Source: Gammaproteobacteria bacterium (GTDB taxonomy: Bacteria > Pseudomonadota > Gammaproteobacteria > Woeseiales > Woeseiaceae). From it: a stretch of 6,628 nucleotides of DNA. The position numbers were made by a program, and so were the translations under genes. Of the stretch, positions 1-5,216 are shown in pieces. The DNA is taken from the NCBI GenBank assembly GCA_002717685.1, contig PBBK01000014.1, positions 1-6,628 of the forward strand, in the 5' to 3' direction. The notes under the pieces are model-generated. The model did no database searches. It saw only the letters and a program-made list of their open reading frames with translations, and was not told where the DNA came from. Position 1 is the stretch's first letter. Each line of letters begins with the position of its first letter.

Positions 1-382
1 AAGATGGGCTAAACATTATGGAATTCCCTTTAAATTTAATTCTATTTTTCCACAAAACACCCTTAAATCATTGAGGCTTTCATTGGCTGCGCAAAATCAC
101 GGTGTATTCAATAACATTCATCAGTCACTTTTTGATGCGATGTTTGTTTATAATCAGGATCTAAGCCAGGATAATGTTTTAGCAGAAATTATTAAAAAAA
201 ATAGTCTAGATGATTATCGTCTAATGGAAGAAATTGAGGATTTATCGATCAAGAGTGCCTTGAAAAAAAATACAGATGAAGCCATTGCTCGGGGAGTATT
301 TGGTGCACCTACATTCTTTATTGATGAAGAGATGTTTTTTGGTAATGATCGATTTGAATTTATAAAAAAAGCTTTATCTTAG
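1..382 (+). CDS. 2-hydroxychromene-2-carboxylate isomerase family protein (DsbA/GST-kappa fold), 3' part
   Basis: The frame is open from the left edge (first full codon at base 2) to a TAG at 380-382, giving the last 126 residues of a protein whose family is usually about 200 residues, so roughly the first third is outside the window. Visible family signatures are an early RWAKHYGIPFKFN stretch, then FPQNTLKSLRLSLAA, and near the C-terminus GVFGAPTFFIDEE (residues 98-110 of the fragment) followed by FFGNDRFEFI. The Ala-Pro-Thr contains the cis-proline typical of thioredoxin-fold DsbA-like proteins. Characterised relatives isomerise 2-hydroxychromene-2-carboxylate in naphthalene breakdown using glutathione, but most chromosomal copies have no proven substrate, so a general glutathione-dependent isomerase or oxidoreductase is the safer reading. 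The active-site N-terminus cannot be inspected. A leucine codon (TTG) at 71 is internal to this frame and not a likely start. Confidence 0.9.
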   Translation, partial: RWAKHYGIPFKFNSIFPQNTLKSLRLSLAAQNHGVFNNIHQSLFDAMFVYNQDLSQDNVLAEIIKKNSLDDYRLMEEIEDLSIKSALKKNTDEAIARGVFGAPTFFIDEEMFFGNDRFEFIKKALS

Positions 383-420
383 GAAAGTTAATGATAGTTA
401 AGAAAAATAACTTTGTTTCT

Positions 421-436
421 ATTCTAATAGAATTTT
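421..436 (+). terminator. Weak hairpin plus short T-run between convergent genes
   Basis: In the 86-bp gap between the isomerase and xthA, ATTCT (421-425) and AGAAT (429-433) can pair around a 3-base loop, followed by TTT. A second weak pairing, AGTTA (396-400) with TAACT (408-412), precedes a T-rich stretch. Both stems are short and AT-only or nearly so, so this is at best a poor intrinsic terminator. Nothing better is present in the gap for either gene. Confidence 0.25.
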
Positions 437-468
437 GGTCTATCAAGCATTAGAGTAAAGCTTAAAGA

Positions 469-1239
469 TTATTCGACCTCAAATTCTGCTATTACAGGCG
501 TGTGATCGGATGGCCTTTCCCAACTTCTAGGTTCACGATCAATATAACTAGCGATACATTTTTTACTCAAACTATTACTCGCTAATATCAAATCTATACG
601 CACACCTGCATTTCTTCTAAAAGAAACTGCTCGATAATCCCACCAACTAAATAATTTTTCTTCCTGTTTAAATTGCCTGAATACATCTATAAAACCAAGA
701 TTAAAAATCTTTTTTAGAGCGCCTCTTTCTTTGGGGCTGCATAGAACATCCTCCCCCCATTTTTCAGGATCATAAACATCCTGATCTTCCGGGGCAATAT
801 TGAAATCTCCCAGAACAATAAGTTGTTTGTGTCTGGCAAGTTCTTCTTTTAGGAAATTTGTTAAAGCTTCTAACCATTTTAATTTATAAAGGTATTTATC
901 AGATTCCACAGTTTGTCCATTAGGAATATACAGATTAATGATACGGGAATTTCCAATGGTACTTGCTAGTACTCGTCTTTGCGCATCCTCAAAATTAGGG
1001 ATATCTAAGACAATTTCTTTAGGCTCTTCTTTTGAAATAATAGCAACGCCATTATAAGTTTTCTGGCCGTTGGCTAAAGAGTAATATCCTAATTTTTGAA
1101 ATTCAGATGCCGGAAAAGCTTCATTAATTTGTTTAATTTCTTGAAGAGCAAGAATATCAGGGGTATTAGCTTCCATCCATTCTTGGACATGAGGGAGCCT
1201 TACGTTTAAAGAGTTGACGTTCCACGTAGCTATTTTCAT
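469..1239 (-). CDS. xthA: Exodeoxyribonuclease III (AP endonuclease)
   Basis: Encodes 256 residues (E. coli XthA has 268) of the exonuclease III/EEP metallo-phosphatase family, which cleaves DNA 5' to abasic sites and removes 3' blocking groups in base-excision repair. Family residues are all visible: Asn7 in the TWNVNS motif, Glu34 in LALQEIK for the metal ion, Tyr104 in LYIPNG, Asp145 and Asn147 in LGDFNIAPED, Asp216 in RIDLIL, and the catalytic Asp245-His246 pair in PSDHTPVIAEF. The start chosen is the ATG beginning MKIATWN, where family proteins normally start. An in-frame ATG 33 bases upstream (1272) would add MPNTIIGIINL, which lies outside the conserved domain, and its codons overlap a perfect TATAAT box. 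Neither start has a convincing Shine-Dalgarno sequence. It is divergent from gor and convergent with the isomerase gene, so it is probably monocistronic. Confidence 0.95.
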   Translation of the reverse strand: MKIATWNVNSLNVRLPHVQEWMEANTPDILALQEIKQINEAFPASEFQKLGYYSLANGQKTYNGVAIISKEEPKEIVLDIPNFEDAQRRVLASTIGNSRIINLYIPNGQTVESDKYLYKLKWLEALTNFLKEELARHKQLIVLGDFNIAPEDQDVYDPEKWGEDVLCSPKERGALKKIFNLGFIDVFRQFKQEEKLFSWWDYRAVSFRRNAGVRIDLILASNSLSKKCIASYIDREPRSWERPSDHTPVIAEFEVE

Positions 1240-1246
1240 AAGATTT

Positions 1247-1252
1247 ATTATA
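1247..1252 (-). promoter_or_regulatory. Candidate -10 box for xthA
   Basis: On the minus strand these bases read TATAAT, a perfect sigma-70 -10 hexamer, ending 7 bases before the xthA ATG at 1239. With 17-bp spacing the -35 position reads TTAATG, matching the consensus at only three positions. If used, transcription would start at or next to the ATG, giving an almost leaderless mRNA and excluding the upstream ATG at 1272. The box overlaps the inverted repeat at 1250-1265. Confidence 0.35.
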
Positions 1253-1265
1253 CCAATTATGGTAT
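1250..1265. repeat. Inverted repeat ATACCA-N4-TGGTAT upstream of xthA
   Basis: ATACCA (1250-1255) and TGGTAT (1260-1265) are perfect inverted arms around ATTA. The repeat overlaps the candidate -10 of xthA by three bases, which is where a repressor operator could sit. It may be chance in AT-rich DNA. Confidence 0.35.
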
Positions 1266-1321
1266 TGGGCATTAATTTTTAGAATCTCAAATTACAGTTG
1301 CTATTAGCACTTTTTTAAATT

Positions 1322-1339
1322 TGTGTTGGATGTTACACA
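1322..1339. repeat. Inverted repeat TGTGT-N8-ACACA in the xthA-gor spacer
   Basis: Perfect 5-bp arms TGTGT (1322-1326) and ACACA (1335-1339) lie just upstream of the gor extended -10. The dyad symmetry suits a dimeric regulator. It is not a CRP site, because CRP arms are TGTGA/TCACA with a 6-base gap. No regulator can be named. Confidence 0.3.
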
Positions 1340-1347
1340 GATAGGGT

Positions 1348-1356
1348 TGATACAAT
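1348..1356 (+). promoter_or_regulatory. Extended -10 promoter element for gor
   Basis: TGATACAAT is an extended -10 element (TGn followed by TACAAT, five of six consensus bases). A loose -35 match, TTGGAT at 1326-1331, lies 19 bp upstream, which is long but tolerable when the extended -10 is present. Transcription would start near 1363, leaving a leader of about 20 bases that contains the AAGGA ribosome site. TTGAT-ACA-ATCAA (1347-1359) forms a dyad across this element. Confidence 0.45.
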
Positions 1357-1368
1357 CAAGAAAAATAT

Positions 1369-1373
1369 AAGGA
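1369..1373 (+). promoter_or_regulatory. Ribosome binding site fixing the GTG start of gor
   Basis: AAGGA lies 8 bases upstream of the GTG at 1382, good Shine-Dalgarno spacing. It supports GTG as the true start. The next in-frame Met is residue 53, beyond the FAD-binding and redox-active motifs. Confidence 0.75.
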
Positions 1374-1381
1374 TTTATCTT

Positions 1382-2749
1382 GTGAGTGAAAAATTTGATT
1401 TAATTGTTTTAGGAGGAGGAAGTGGAGGGCTTGCTCACGCCCAAAGAGCAGCTGAATATTCGGCAAAAGTTCTTGTTATAGAACCAAATCCTCTTGGCGG
1501 TACATGTGTAAATGCAGGATGCATTCCAAAAAAGATCATGTGGTATGCCTCAAATATAATTCATCAAATAGAGCTAGCAGAAGGTTATGGTTTTGATCTC
1601 TCAATAAAATCTCATGATTGGAAATCTCTAAGAGATCACCGTAGTAGTTATATCAAGCGTCTCAACGAGTTGTATGAAAAAAATTTAATGAACAAAAAAA
1701 TTTGTCTGGTAAAGGATTGCGCTAGTTTTATTAATCCTAATACAGTTCGAGTTGGAGACAAAACCTATCAAGCTAAGCACATTGTTATTGCAACGGGCGG
1801 AAAACCCATTATTCCCCAGCTTAAGGGCGCAGAATTAGGTATTACATCCGATGACTTTTTTGAATTATCCAAAAAACCAAAACGAGTAGCGATTATTGGT
1901 AGCGGGTACATCGCAGTTGAATTAACAGGAATTCTTGCCGCCTTGGGTTCAGAAGTAAGTATTTTTGTTCGCAAAAATAGTATTTTACGCAATTTTGATA
2001 GCATGTTAAGAGACGAGTTAACCCATTCACTCAAACAACAGAACATTGGTTTGCATACAGAAGTGTTGTTGCGAGAACTTTATGAAAATACCTCCGAAGT
2101 CAATACTGGTAAAACTGTTATTGGATTGAAATCAGAAGGGGGAGAGAATTTTTCGTCTTTTGACAGCGTTATATGGGCTGTTGGCCGTTCACCAAATACG
2201 GAATTTTTAAATTTAGATAGTATTCAAGTAGAAACGGATGAGAAAGGCTTCATTAAAGTCGATAAATACCAAAAAACAAATATTGATAACATTTATGCGA
2301 TTGGAGATGTAACCGGAAAAAATGCGTTAACACCAGTCGCGATTGCCGCTGGACGCCGCCTTGCAGATAGATTATTTGGAGAAATGCTCGATAGATATCT
2401 TGAATATCGCACCATTCCATCAGTAGTATTTAGCCATCCTCCTATAGGCACGGTTGGATTGACAGAAGAAGAAGCCCGTAGCCAATATGGAGATGAGGTA
2501 CAAGTTTTTACATCAAAATTTACTCCTCTAATTTATGCGCTGAACAAAAAAAAATCTCTATCTTCCATGAAATTAGTTACGTTAGGGGATGATCAGAAAA
2601 TTATAGGTTGCCACATTATTGGCGATGGGGCAGATGAAATGCTTCAGGGCTTTGCTGTTGCCATTCGCAATGGTGCAACAAAAACTGATTTTGATGATAC
2701 AGTTGCTATTCACCCTACAAGCGCGGAAGAATTAGTGACTATGCGTTAA
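1382..2749 (+). CDS. gor: Glutathione-disulfide reductase
   Basis: A 455-residue FAD flavoenzyme that reduces glutathione disulfide with NADPH in the cytosol, the usual length for bacterial Gor (about 450). The N-terminal FAD motif GGGSGGLA (residues 11-18) is followed by the redox-active disulfide Cys42/Cys47 in [13 protein letters not shown], with the same numbering as E. coli Gor. The second dinucleotide fold carries GSGYIAVE (173-180) and Arg197 and Arg203 in VRKNSILR, the two arginines that select NADPH over NADH, so this is not lipoamide dehydrogenase. AIGDVTG (306-312) is the second FAD contact. The C-terminal His444 and Glu449 in HPTSAEE form the catalytic pair contributed by the other subunit of the dimer. 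Start is GTG with a good AAGGA site. The last 18 bases overlap the 3' end of aroE on the other strand. Confidence 0.97.
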   Translation: MSEKFDLIVLGGGSGGLAHAQRAAEYSAKVLVIEPNPLGGTCVNAGCIPKKIMWYASNIIHQIELAEGYGFDLSIKSHDWKSLRDHRSSYIKRLNELYEKNLMNKKICLVKDCASFINPNTVRVGDKTYQAKHIVIATGGKPIIPQLKGAELGITSDDFFELSKKPKRVAIIGSGYIAVELTGILAALGSEVSIFVRKNSILRNFDSMLRDELTHSLKQQNIGLHTEVLLRELYENTSEVNTGKTVIGLKSEGGENFSSFDSVIWAVGRSPNTEFLNLDSIQVETDEKGFIKVDKYQKTNIDNIYAIGDVTGKNALTPVAIAAGRRLADRLFGEMLDRYLEYRTIPSVVFSHPPIGTVGLTEEEARSQYGDEVQVFTSKFTPLIYALNKKKSLSSMKLVTLGDDQKIIGCHIIGDGADEMLQGFAVAIRNGATKTDFDDTVAIHPTSAEELVTMR

Positions 2750-3568
2750 GAGTTTAGTAAGTATACCGTTGGTATCTGGTCTTATTCCCCTCCAAAGATA
2801 AAAAGATTCCGCTGCTTGTTCTATCAACATTCCCCATCCATCGACTGAGTGTCTTACGCCTTTTTCTATGCTCCATTTTTTAAATGGGGTGGGTTTAGTG
2901 CTGTATGATAAGTCGTAGCAAAATGTATTTTTATTAATATTATTAATTGGGAAAAAGTTGCTTTGACCTTTTGTTCCAGCTGATGTTGCGTTGATAATAA
3001 GTTCATATGTTATGTCATCTGAGATATCCTCAAAATGGCATGTTGATATTTTGCCAATTGAATTAAAATGTTCCATAAGGGCAGTTGCCTTTTGTAATGT
3101 ACGATTTGCAACAGTTAAAGATAAAGGATTAGCTTTAAGTAATGGTTGCAAAATTCCCCTTGTGGCTCCACCAGCACCTAAAATAAGTATATTTAATCCC
3201 TTAAGTTTCAAATTATAGTTTTTTTCTAGATCATTCATTAGACCCACACCATCCGTGTTATCACCACAAATTCTTCCTTCTTCAAAAAGTAAAGTATTCA
3301 CAGCGCCAGCAATTCTTGCTCTTTCTGAAATTTCATCAAGATAATTTAATACAGTTGTTTTATGAGGAAGAGTTATATTTAACCCCCTTCCTCCTTTAAT
3401 TTGAAAGGATTTAATCGCATTCTCTAAATCATCAGGAGGCACAAGAAATAGTTCATACGAGATATTTTGATTTGTTTGAAGTGCAAAGAGATGATGAATA
3501 TTTGGGGAATAGCTATGCGAGATTGGATCACCCATTACCCCATATAGATCCATTTTTTTTTGACTCAT
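2732..3568 (-). CDS. aroE: Shikimate dehydrogenase (NADP+)
   Basis: A 278-residue AroE, near the family norm of about 270-280, reducing 3-dehydroshikimate to shikimate with NADPH in the chorismate pathway. The substrate side shows Ser19 and Ser21 in SHSYSP, Lys70 in NITLPHK (catalytic, E. coli Lys65) and Asp106 in DNTDG (E. coli Asp102). The cofactor side shows GAGGATRG (131-138) and Asn155-Arg156-Thr157, which grips the NADP phosphate. The C-terminal motif [14 protein letters not shown] (243-256) closes the active site with Gln251. Two starts are possible: ATG at 3568, preceded by a weak AAAAG, and ATG at 3553 (Met6), which aligns with the E. coli start. The first is kept because it has the better upstream sequence. 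A run of nine A's separates the two. It is convergent with gor and overlaps it by 18 bp; upstream on the same strand is the aldolase gene, 132 bp away. Confidence 0.96.
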   Translation of the reverse strand: MSQKKMDLYGVMGDPISHSYSPNIHHLFALQTNQNISYELFLVPPDDLENAIKSFQIKGGRGLNITLPHKTTVLNYLDEISERARIAGAVNTLLFEEGRICGDNTDGVGLMNDLEKNYNLKLKGLNILILGAGGATRGILQPLLKANPLSLTVANRTLQKATALMEHFNSIGKISTCHFEDISDDITYELIINATSAGTKGQSNFFPINNINKNTFCYDLSYSTKPTPFKKWSIEKGVRHSVDGWGMLIEQAAESFYLWRGIRPDTNGILTKLLTHSH

Positions 3569-3596
3569 AGCTTTTTAATTAGATTTTTTTGACAAG

Positions 3597-3638
3597 CTCT
3601 ATAAAAGTTAATAACTATTTTTACTCTATTTTATAGAG
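3597..3638. repeat. 10-bp inverted repeat in the aroE upstream region
   Basis: CTCTATAAAA (3597-3606) and TTTTATAGAG (3629-3638) are perfect inverted copies separated by 22 bases. The right arm is shared with the tighter palindrome at 3622-3640, so in RNA the two foldings exclude each other. Confidence 0.5.
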
Positions 3639-3640
3639 TA
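3622..3640. repeat. Palindrome TACTCTAT-TTT-ATAGAGTA before aroE
   Basis: An 8-bp perfect stem with a 3-base loop. It covers the candidate -10 box of aroE (3630-3635, minus strand), which suits an operator. On the minus strand it is followed by A-rich rather than T-rich sequence, so it is not a normal terminator for the upstream operon. Confidence 0.5.
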
Positions 3641-3658
3641 TTTCATTTTGATTGTAGA
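3630..3658 (-). promoter_or_regulatory. Candidate promoter for aroE
   Basis: On the minus strand TCTACA (3658-3653, four of six -35 bases) and TATAAA (3635-3630, five of six -10 bases) are separated by exactly 17 bp. Transcription would start near 3623, giving a leader of about 55 bases. AroE could thus be expressed apart from the topA-tsaC-aldolase series. The -10 lies inside a palindrome. Confidence 0.4.
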
Positions 3659-3676
3659 GAAAAATTTTTCTCCTAC
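3654..3676 (-). terminator. Hairpin just after the aldolase gene, possible terminator
   Basis: GAGAAAAATTTTTCTC (3657-3672) is a perfect 16-bp palindrome, extended by GTA/TAC arms with one bulged base. It begins 24 bases after the aldolase stop on the minus strand. The stem is mostly A-T and is not followed by a U-tract, so it could be a weak terminator, a 3'-end stabilising hairpin, or a protein site. Confidence 0.35.
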
Positions 3677-3700
3677 TTGTTGCTCCAGTTATTATTTAAA

Positions 3701-4612
3701 TTACGACATATCAAAATGAAGATCAGTAAGTTTTTGGATTAACTCTTTTTGAGTTTCTTTCTTTAATGATACCAATGGAGGTCGAACAGTTTCCCAATTA
3801 ACATTCTGACTATAATAAGCAACAACTGATTTTAAAGCAGGAATCATGGGGTAAGACTCCATTATATTCCTTATTTGATTAAGCTGTTTTTGTAGGTGAA
3901 CTGCCTTATTAGATTTCCACTCTTTGAAGAGAGTATGTATAGCATGAGGATTGATATTTGCAGTTGCGGATATGCATCCGGCACCTCCTCCACGCATGGT
4001 TTTCAGCAAAAAACGTTCACTACCCGCAAATATTCTGAAGTCATCCCATCTACGTTCAAGCATATTTTCTGTATTTTTCCAATTACCAGAACTATCCTTA
4101 ATACCTGCTATAACATTTGGATAACTGATAATTAATCGTTCAATTAAGTCTAAGCTTATTCCAACACCAGAAACATCCGGAATATGATATAAATAGATTT
4201 TTAATTTTTCGCTGCCAATTCTCTGGATTGTTTCGGAATAGCTTTTAAAGATTCCATCGTCACTAACCCCTTTATAGTAAAACGGCGGTAAAATTAAAAC
4301 TCCTCTACAACCCAGTTTTATTGCATGAGATGTCAGTTGAACAGTTTCAGTGAGTGAACAGCAACCAGTGCCTGGCATTAGTGAAGATGGATTAATATCT
4401 GCTTCAATAAGACGATTAAGCAGGGATATTTTTTCCTCAAGCGATAATGAGTTGGCTTCACTGTTAGTACCAAAGACTGCTAGAGAAACATTCTGAGACA
4501 ACAGCCATTGGCATTGTTTTATTAGTAGTTTGTGGTCCGGTTTAAGGTTATTTTTAAATGGCGTAATGACTGGAGTTAAGATACCAGAAAATTTTTTGGG
4601 ATTGTTAGACAT
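3701..4612 (-). CDS. Dihydrodipicolinate synthase/N-acetylneuraminate lyase family aldolase, substrate unknown
   Basis: A 303-residue class I aldolase of the DapA/NanA family (usually 290-310). The TIM-barrel landmarks are present: LTPVITPF near the start, the pyruvate-binding loop position at 48-52 (GTNSE), Tyr142 in LYHIP and the Schiff-base Lys172 in GIKDSSGNW, then FAGSERFLL (195-203) and GCISATANINP. Two features argue against true DapA. The usual GTTGE/GSTGE loop is GTNSE, and the arginine two residues after the YxxP proline, which binds aspartate semialdehyde in DapA, is Val147; the stretch IPDVSGV instead resembles the IPALSGV of sialate lyase. A GTGCC motif lies at 81-85. It probably cleaves or makes a 2-keto acid using pyruvate. 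Very similar wording is, from memory, common in alphaproteobacterial proteins annotated only as family members, so transfer is possible. It lies 43 bp after tsaC, with a weak ribosome site. Confidence 0.88.
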   Translation of the reverse strand: MSNNPKKFSGILTPVITPFKNNLKPDHKLLIKQCQWLLSQNVSLAVFGTNSEANSLSLEEKISLLNRLIEADINPSSLMPGTGCCSLTETVQLTSHAIKLGCRGVLILPPFYYKGVSDDGIFKSYSETIQRIGSEKLKIYLYHIPDVSGVGISLDLIERLIISYPNVIAGIKDSSGNWKNTENMLERRWDDFRIFAGSERFLLKTMRGGGAGCISATANINPHAIHTLFKEWKSNKAVHLQKQLNQIRNIMESYPMIPALKSVVAYYSQNVNWETVRPPLVSLKKETQKELIQKLTDLHFDMS

Positions 4613-4647
4613 TTCAAATTAAAATTTAGTAATTCACGATAAGAATT

Positions 4648-4653
4648 ATTATA
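4648..4653 (-). promoter_or_regulatory. Candidate -10 box for the aldolase gene
   Basis: The minus strand reads TATAAT immediately after the tsaC stop codon. The -35 position 17 bp upstream, inside tsaC, reads CTAAGG and is a poor match, and there is no TGn extension. Transcription would start near 4641, about 28 bases before the aldolase ATG. AT-rich spacers give such hexamers by chance. Confidence 0.25.
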
Positions 4654-4655
4654 AC

Positions 4656-5216
4656 TTAAGAATTTGCTGGCCTTAGTATTTTCCCGCTCTTTAAAACTCT
4701 AATTTCTGTTGGACCAGTTATTGGTCCACAAATACCAGGCAATATAAAATCTACCTGGTTTTGAAGTTGTTTTCTTAATACATGTATATTTTTAATAGGC
4801 GGTTTACCCGTAATATTAGCACTTGTGGATATTATTGAAGAATTTGATGCGTGGCAGAGCTTCATAGCAATTGAATGAGATGTAATTCTTACAGCTATGC
4901 ATTTATGTTTTCCTGATATCCAAAATGGTATTGGTTGTTTACCAGGAACAATCCAAGTAGTGGGTTTTTTTGAAGCAGCCAAAAGATCATCGTTGTTTGA
5001 AAGGAATACCCATGGTTTTAGCTGATCTAAGTTAGCACCAATAATAATAAGACCTTCAGATGGATTTCTGTTTTTTATGTGTAGAATTCGTAAAACAGCT
5101 TTTTTATTTTGTGGTAAACACCCTAATCCAAATACACCTTCTGTTGGATAAGCGACTACGCCCCCGTTTCTGATGATCCGCCCTGCTTTTTTTATGGGTT
5201 CAGAAATAATGATTAT
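4656..5216 (-). CDS. tsaC: Threonylcarbamoyl-AMP synthase (TsaC/YrdC), non-canonical start
   Basis: Makes threonylcarbamoyl-AMP from threonine, bicarbonate and ATP for tRNA t6A modification at A37. Read from the ATA at 5216 it is 186 residues, close to E. coli TsaC (190). Motifs in order: VVAYPTEGVFGLGC (20-33), Lys48 and Arg50 in IKNRNPSEGL, GANLDQLKPW, IAVRIT, STSAN (130-134) and GPTEIR near the end. The distance from the N-terminus to AYPTE agrees with E. coli within two residues, so the gene is full length. No ATG, GTG, TTG or CTG occurs in frame between the upstream stop (5219-5217) and the TTG at 4982 (residue 79), which is far too deep to be the start. Candidates are ATA 5216, ATC 5213, ATT 5210 and ATT 5207; ATA is preferred because it overlaps the topA TAA as a decayed ATGA junction. 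The usual WPGP loop is replaced by SKKP. The start is uncertain; the family call is firm. Confidence 0.85.
   Translation of the reverse strand: MIIISEPIKKAGRIIRNGGVVAYPTEGVFGLGCLPQNKKAVLRILHIKNRNPSEGLIIIGANLDQLKPWVFLSNNDDLLAASKKPTTWIVPGKQPIPFWISGKHKCIAVRITSHSIAMKLCHASNSSIISTSANITGKPPIKNIHVLRKQLQNQVDFILPGICGPITGPTEIRVLKSGKILRPANS

Noticed and set aside
1347..1359. TTGAT-ACA-ATCAA as an FNR box upstream of gor
   Set aside because: The arms match FNR half-sites, but the spacer is 3 bases where FNR needs 4, and the dyad lies on the -10 itself. Kept only as a generic dyad.
1768..2046. Open frame on the minus strand inside gor
   Set aside because: It lies wholly antisense to conserved Gor coding sequence, and its translation shows no recognisable domain.
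3654..3676. Strong rho-independent terminator after the aldolase gene
   Set aside because: The hairpin is real, but it is nearly all A-T and has no U-tract on the minus strand, so it is kept only as a weak candidate.
3701..4612. Naming the aldolase dapA and placing it in lysine synthesis
   Set aside because: The substrate-binding arginine of DapA is valine here and the GTTGE loop is altered, so the pathway claim is not supported.
4656..4982. A short 108-residue protein starting at TTG 4982
   Set aside because: Conserved TsaC sequence continues in frame upstream of this codon to 5216, so the TTG is an internal leucine and not the gene start.
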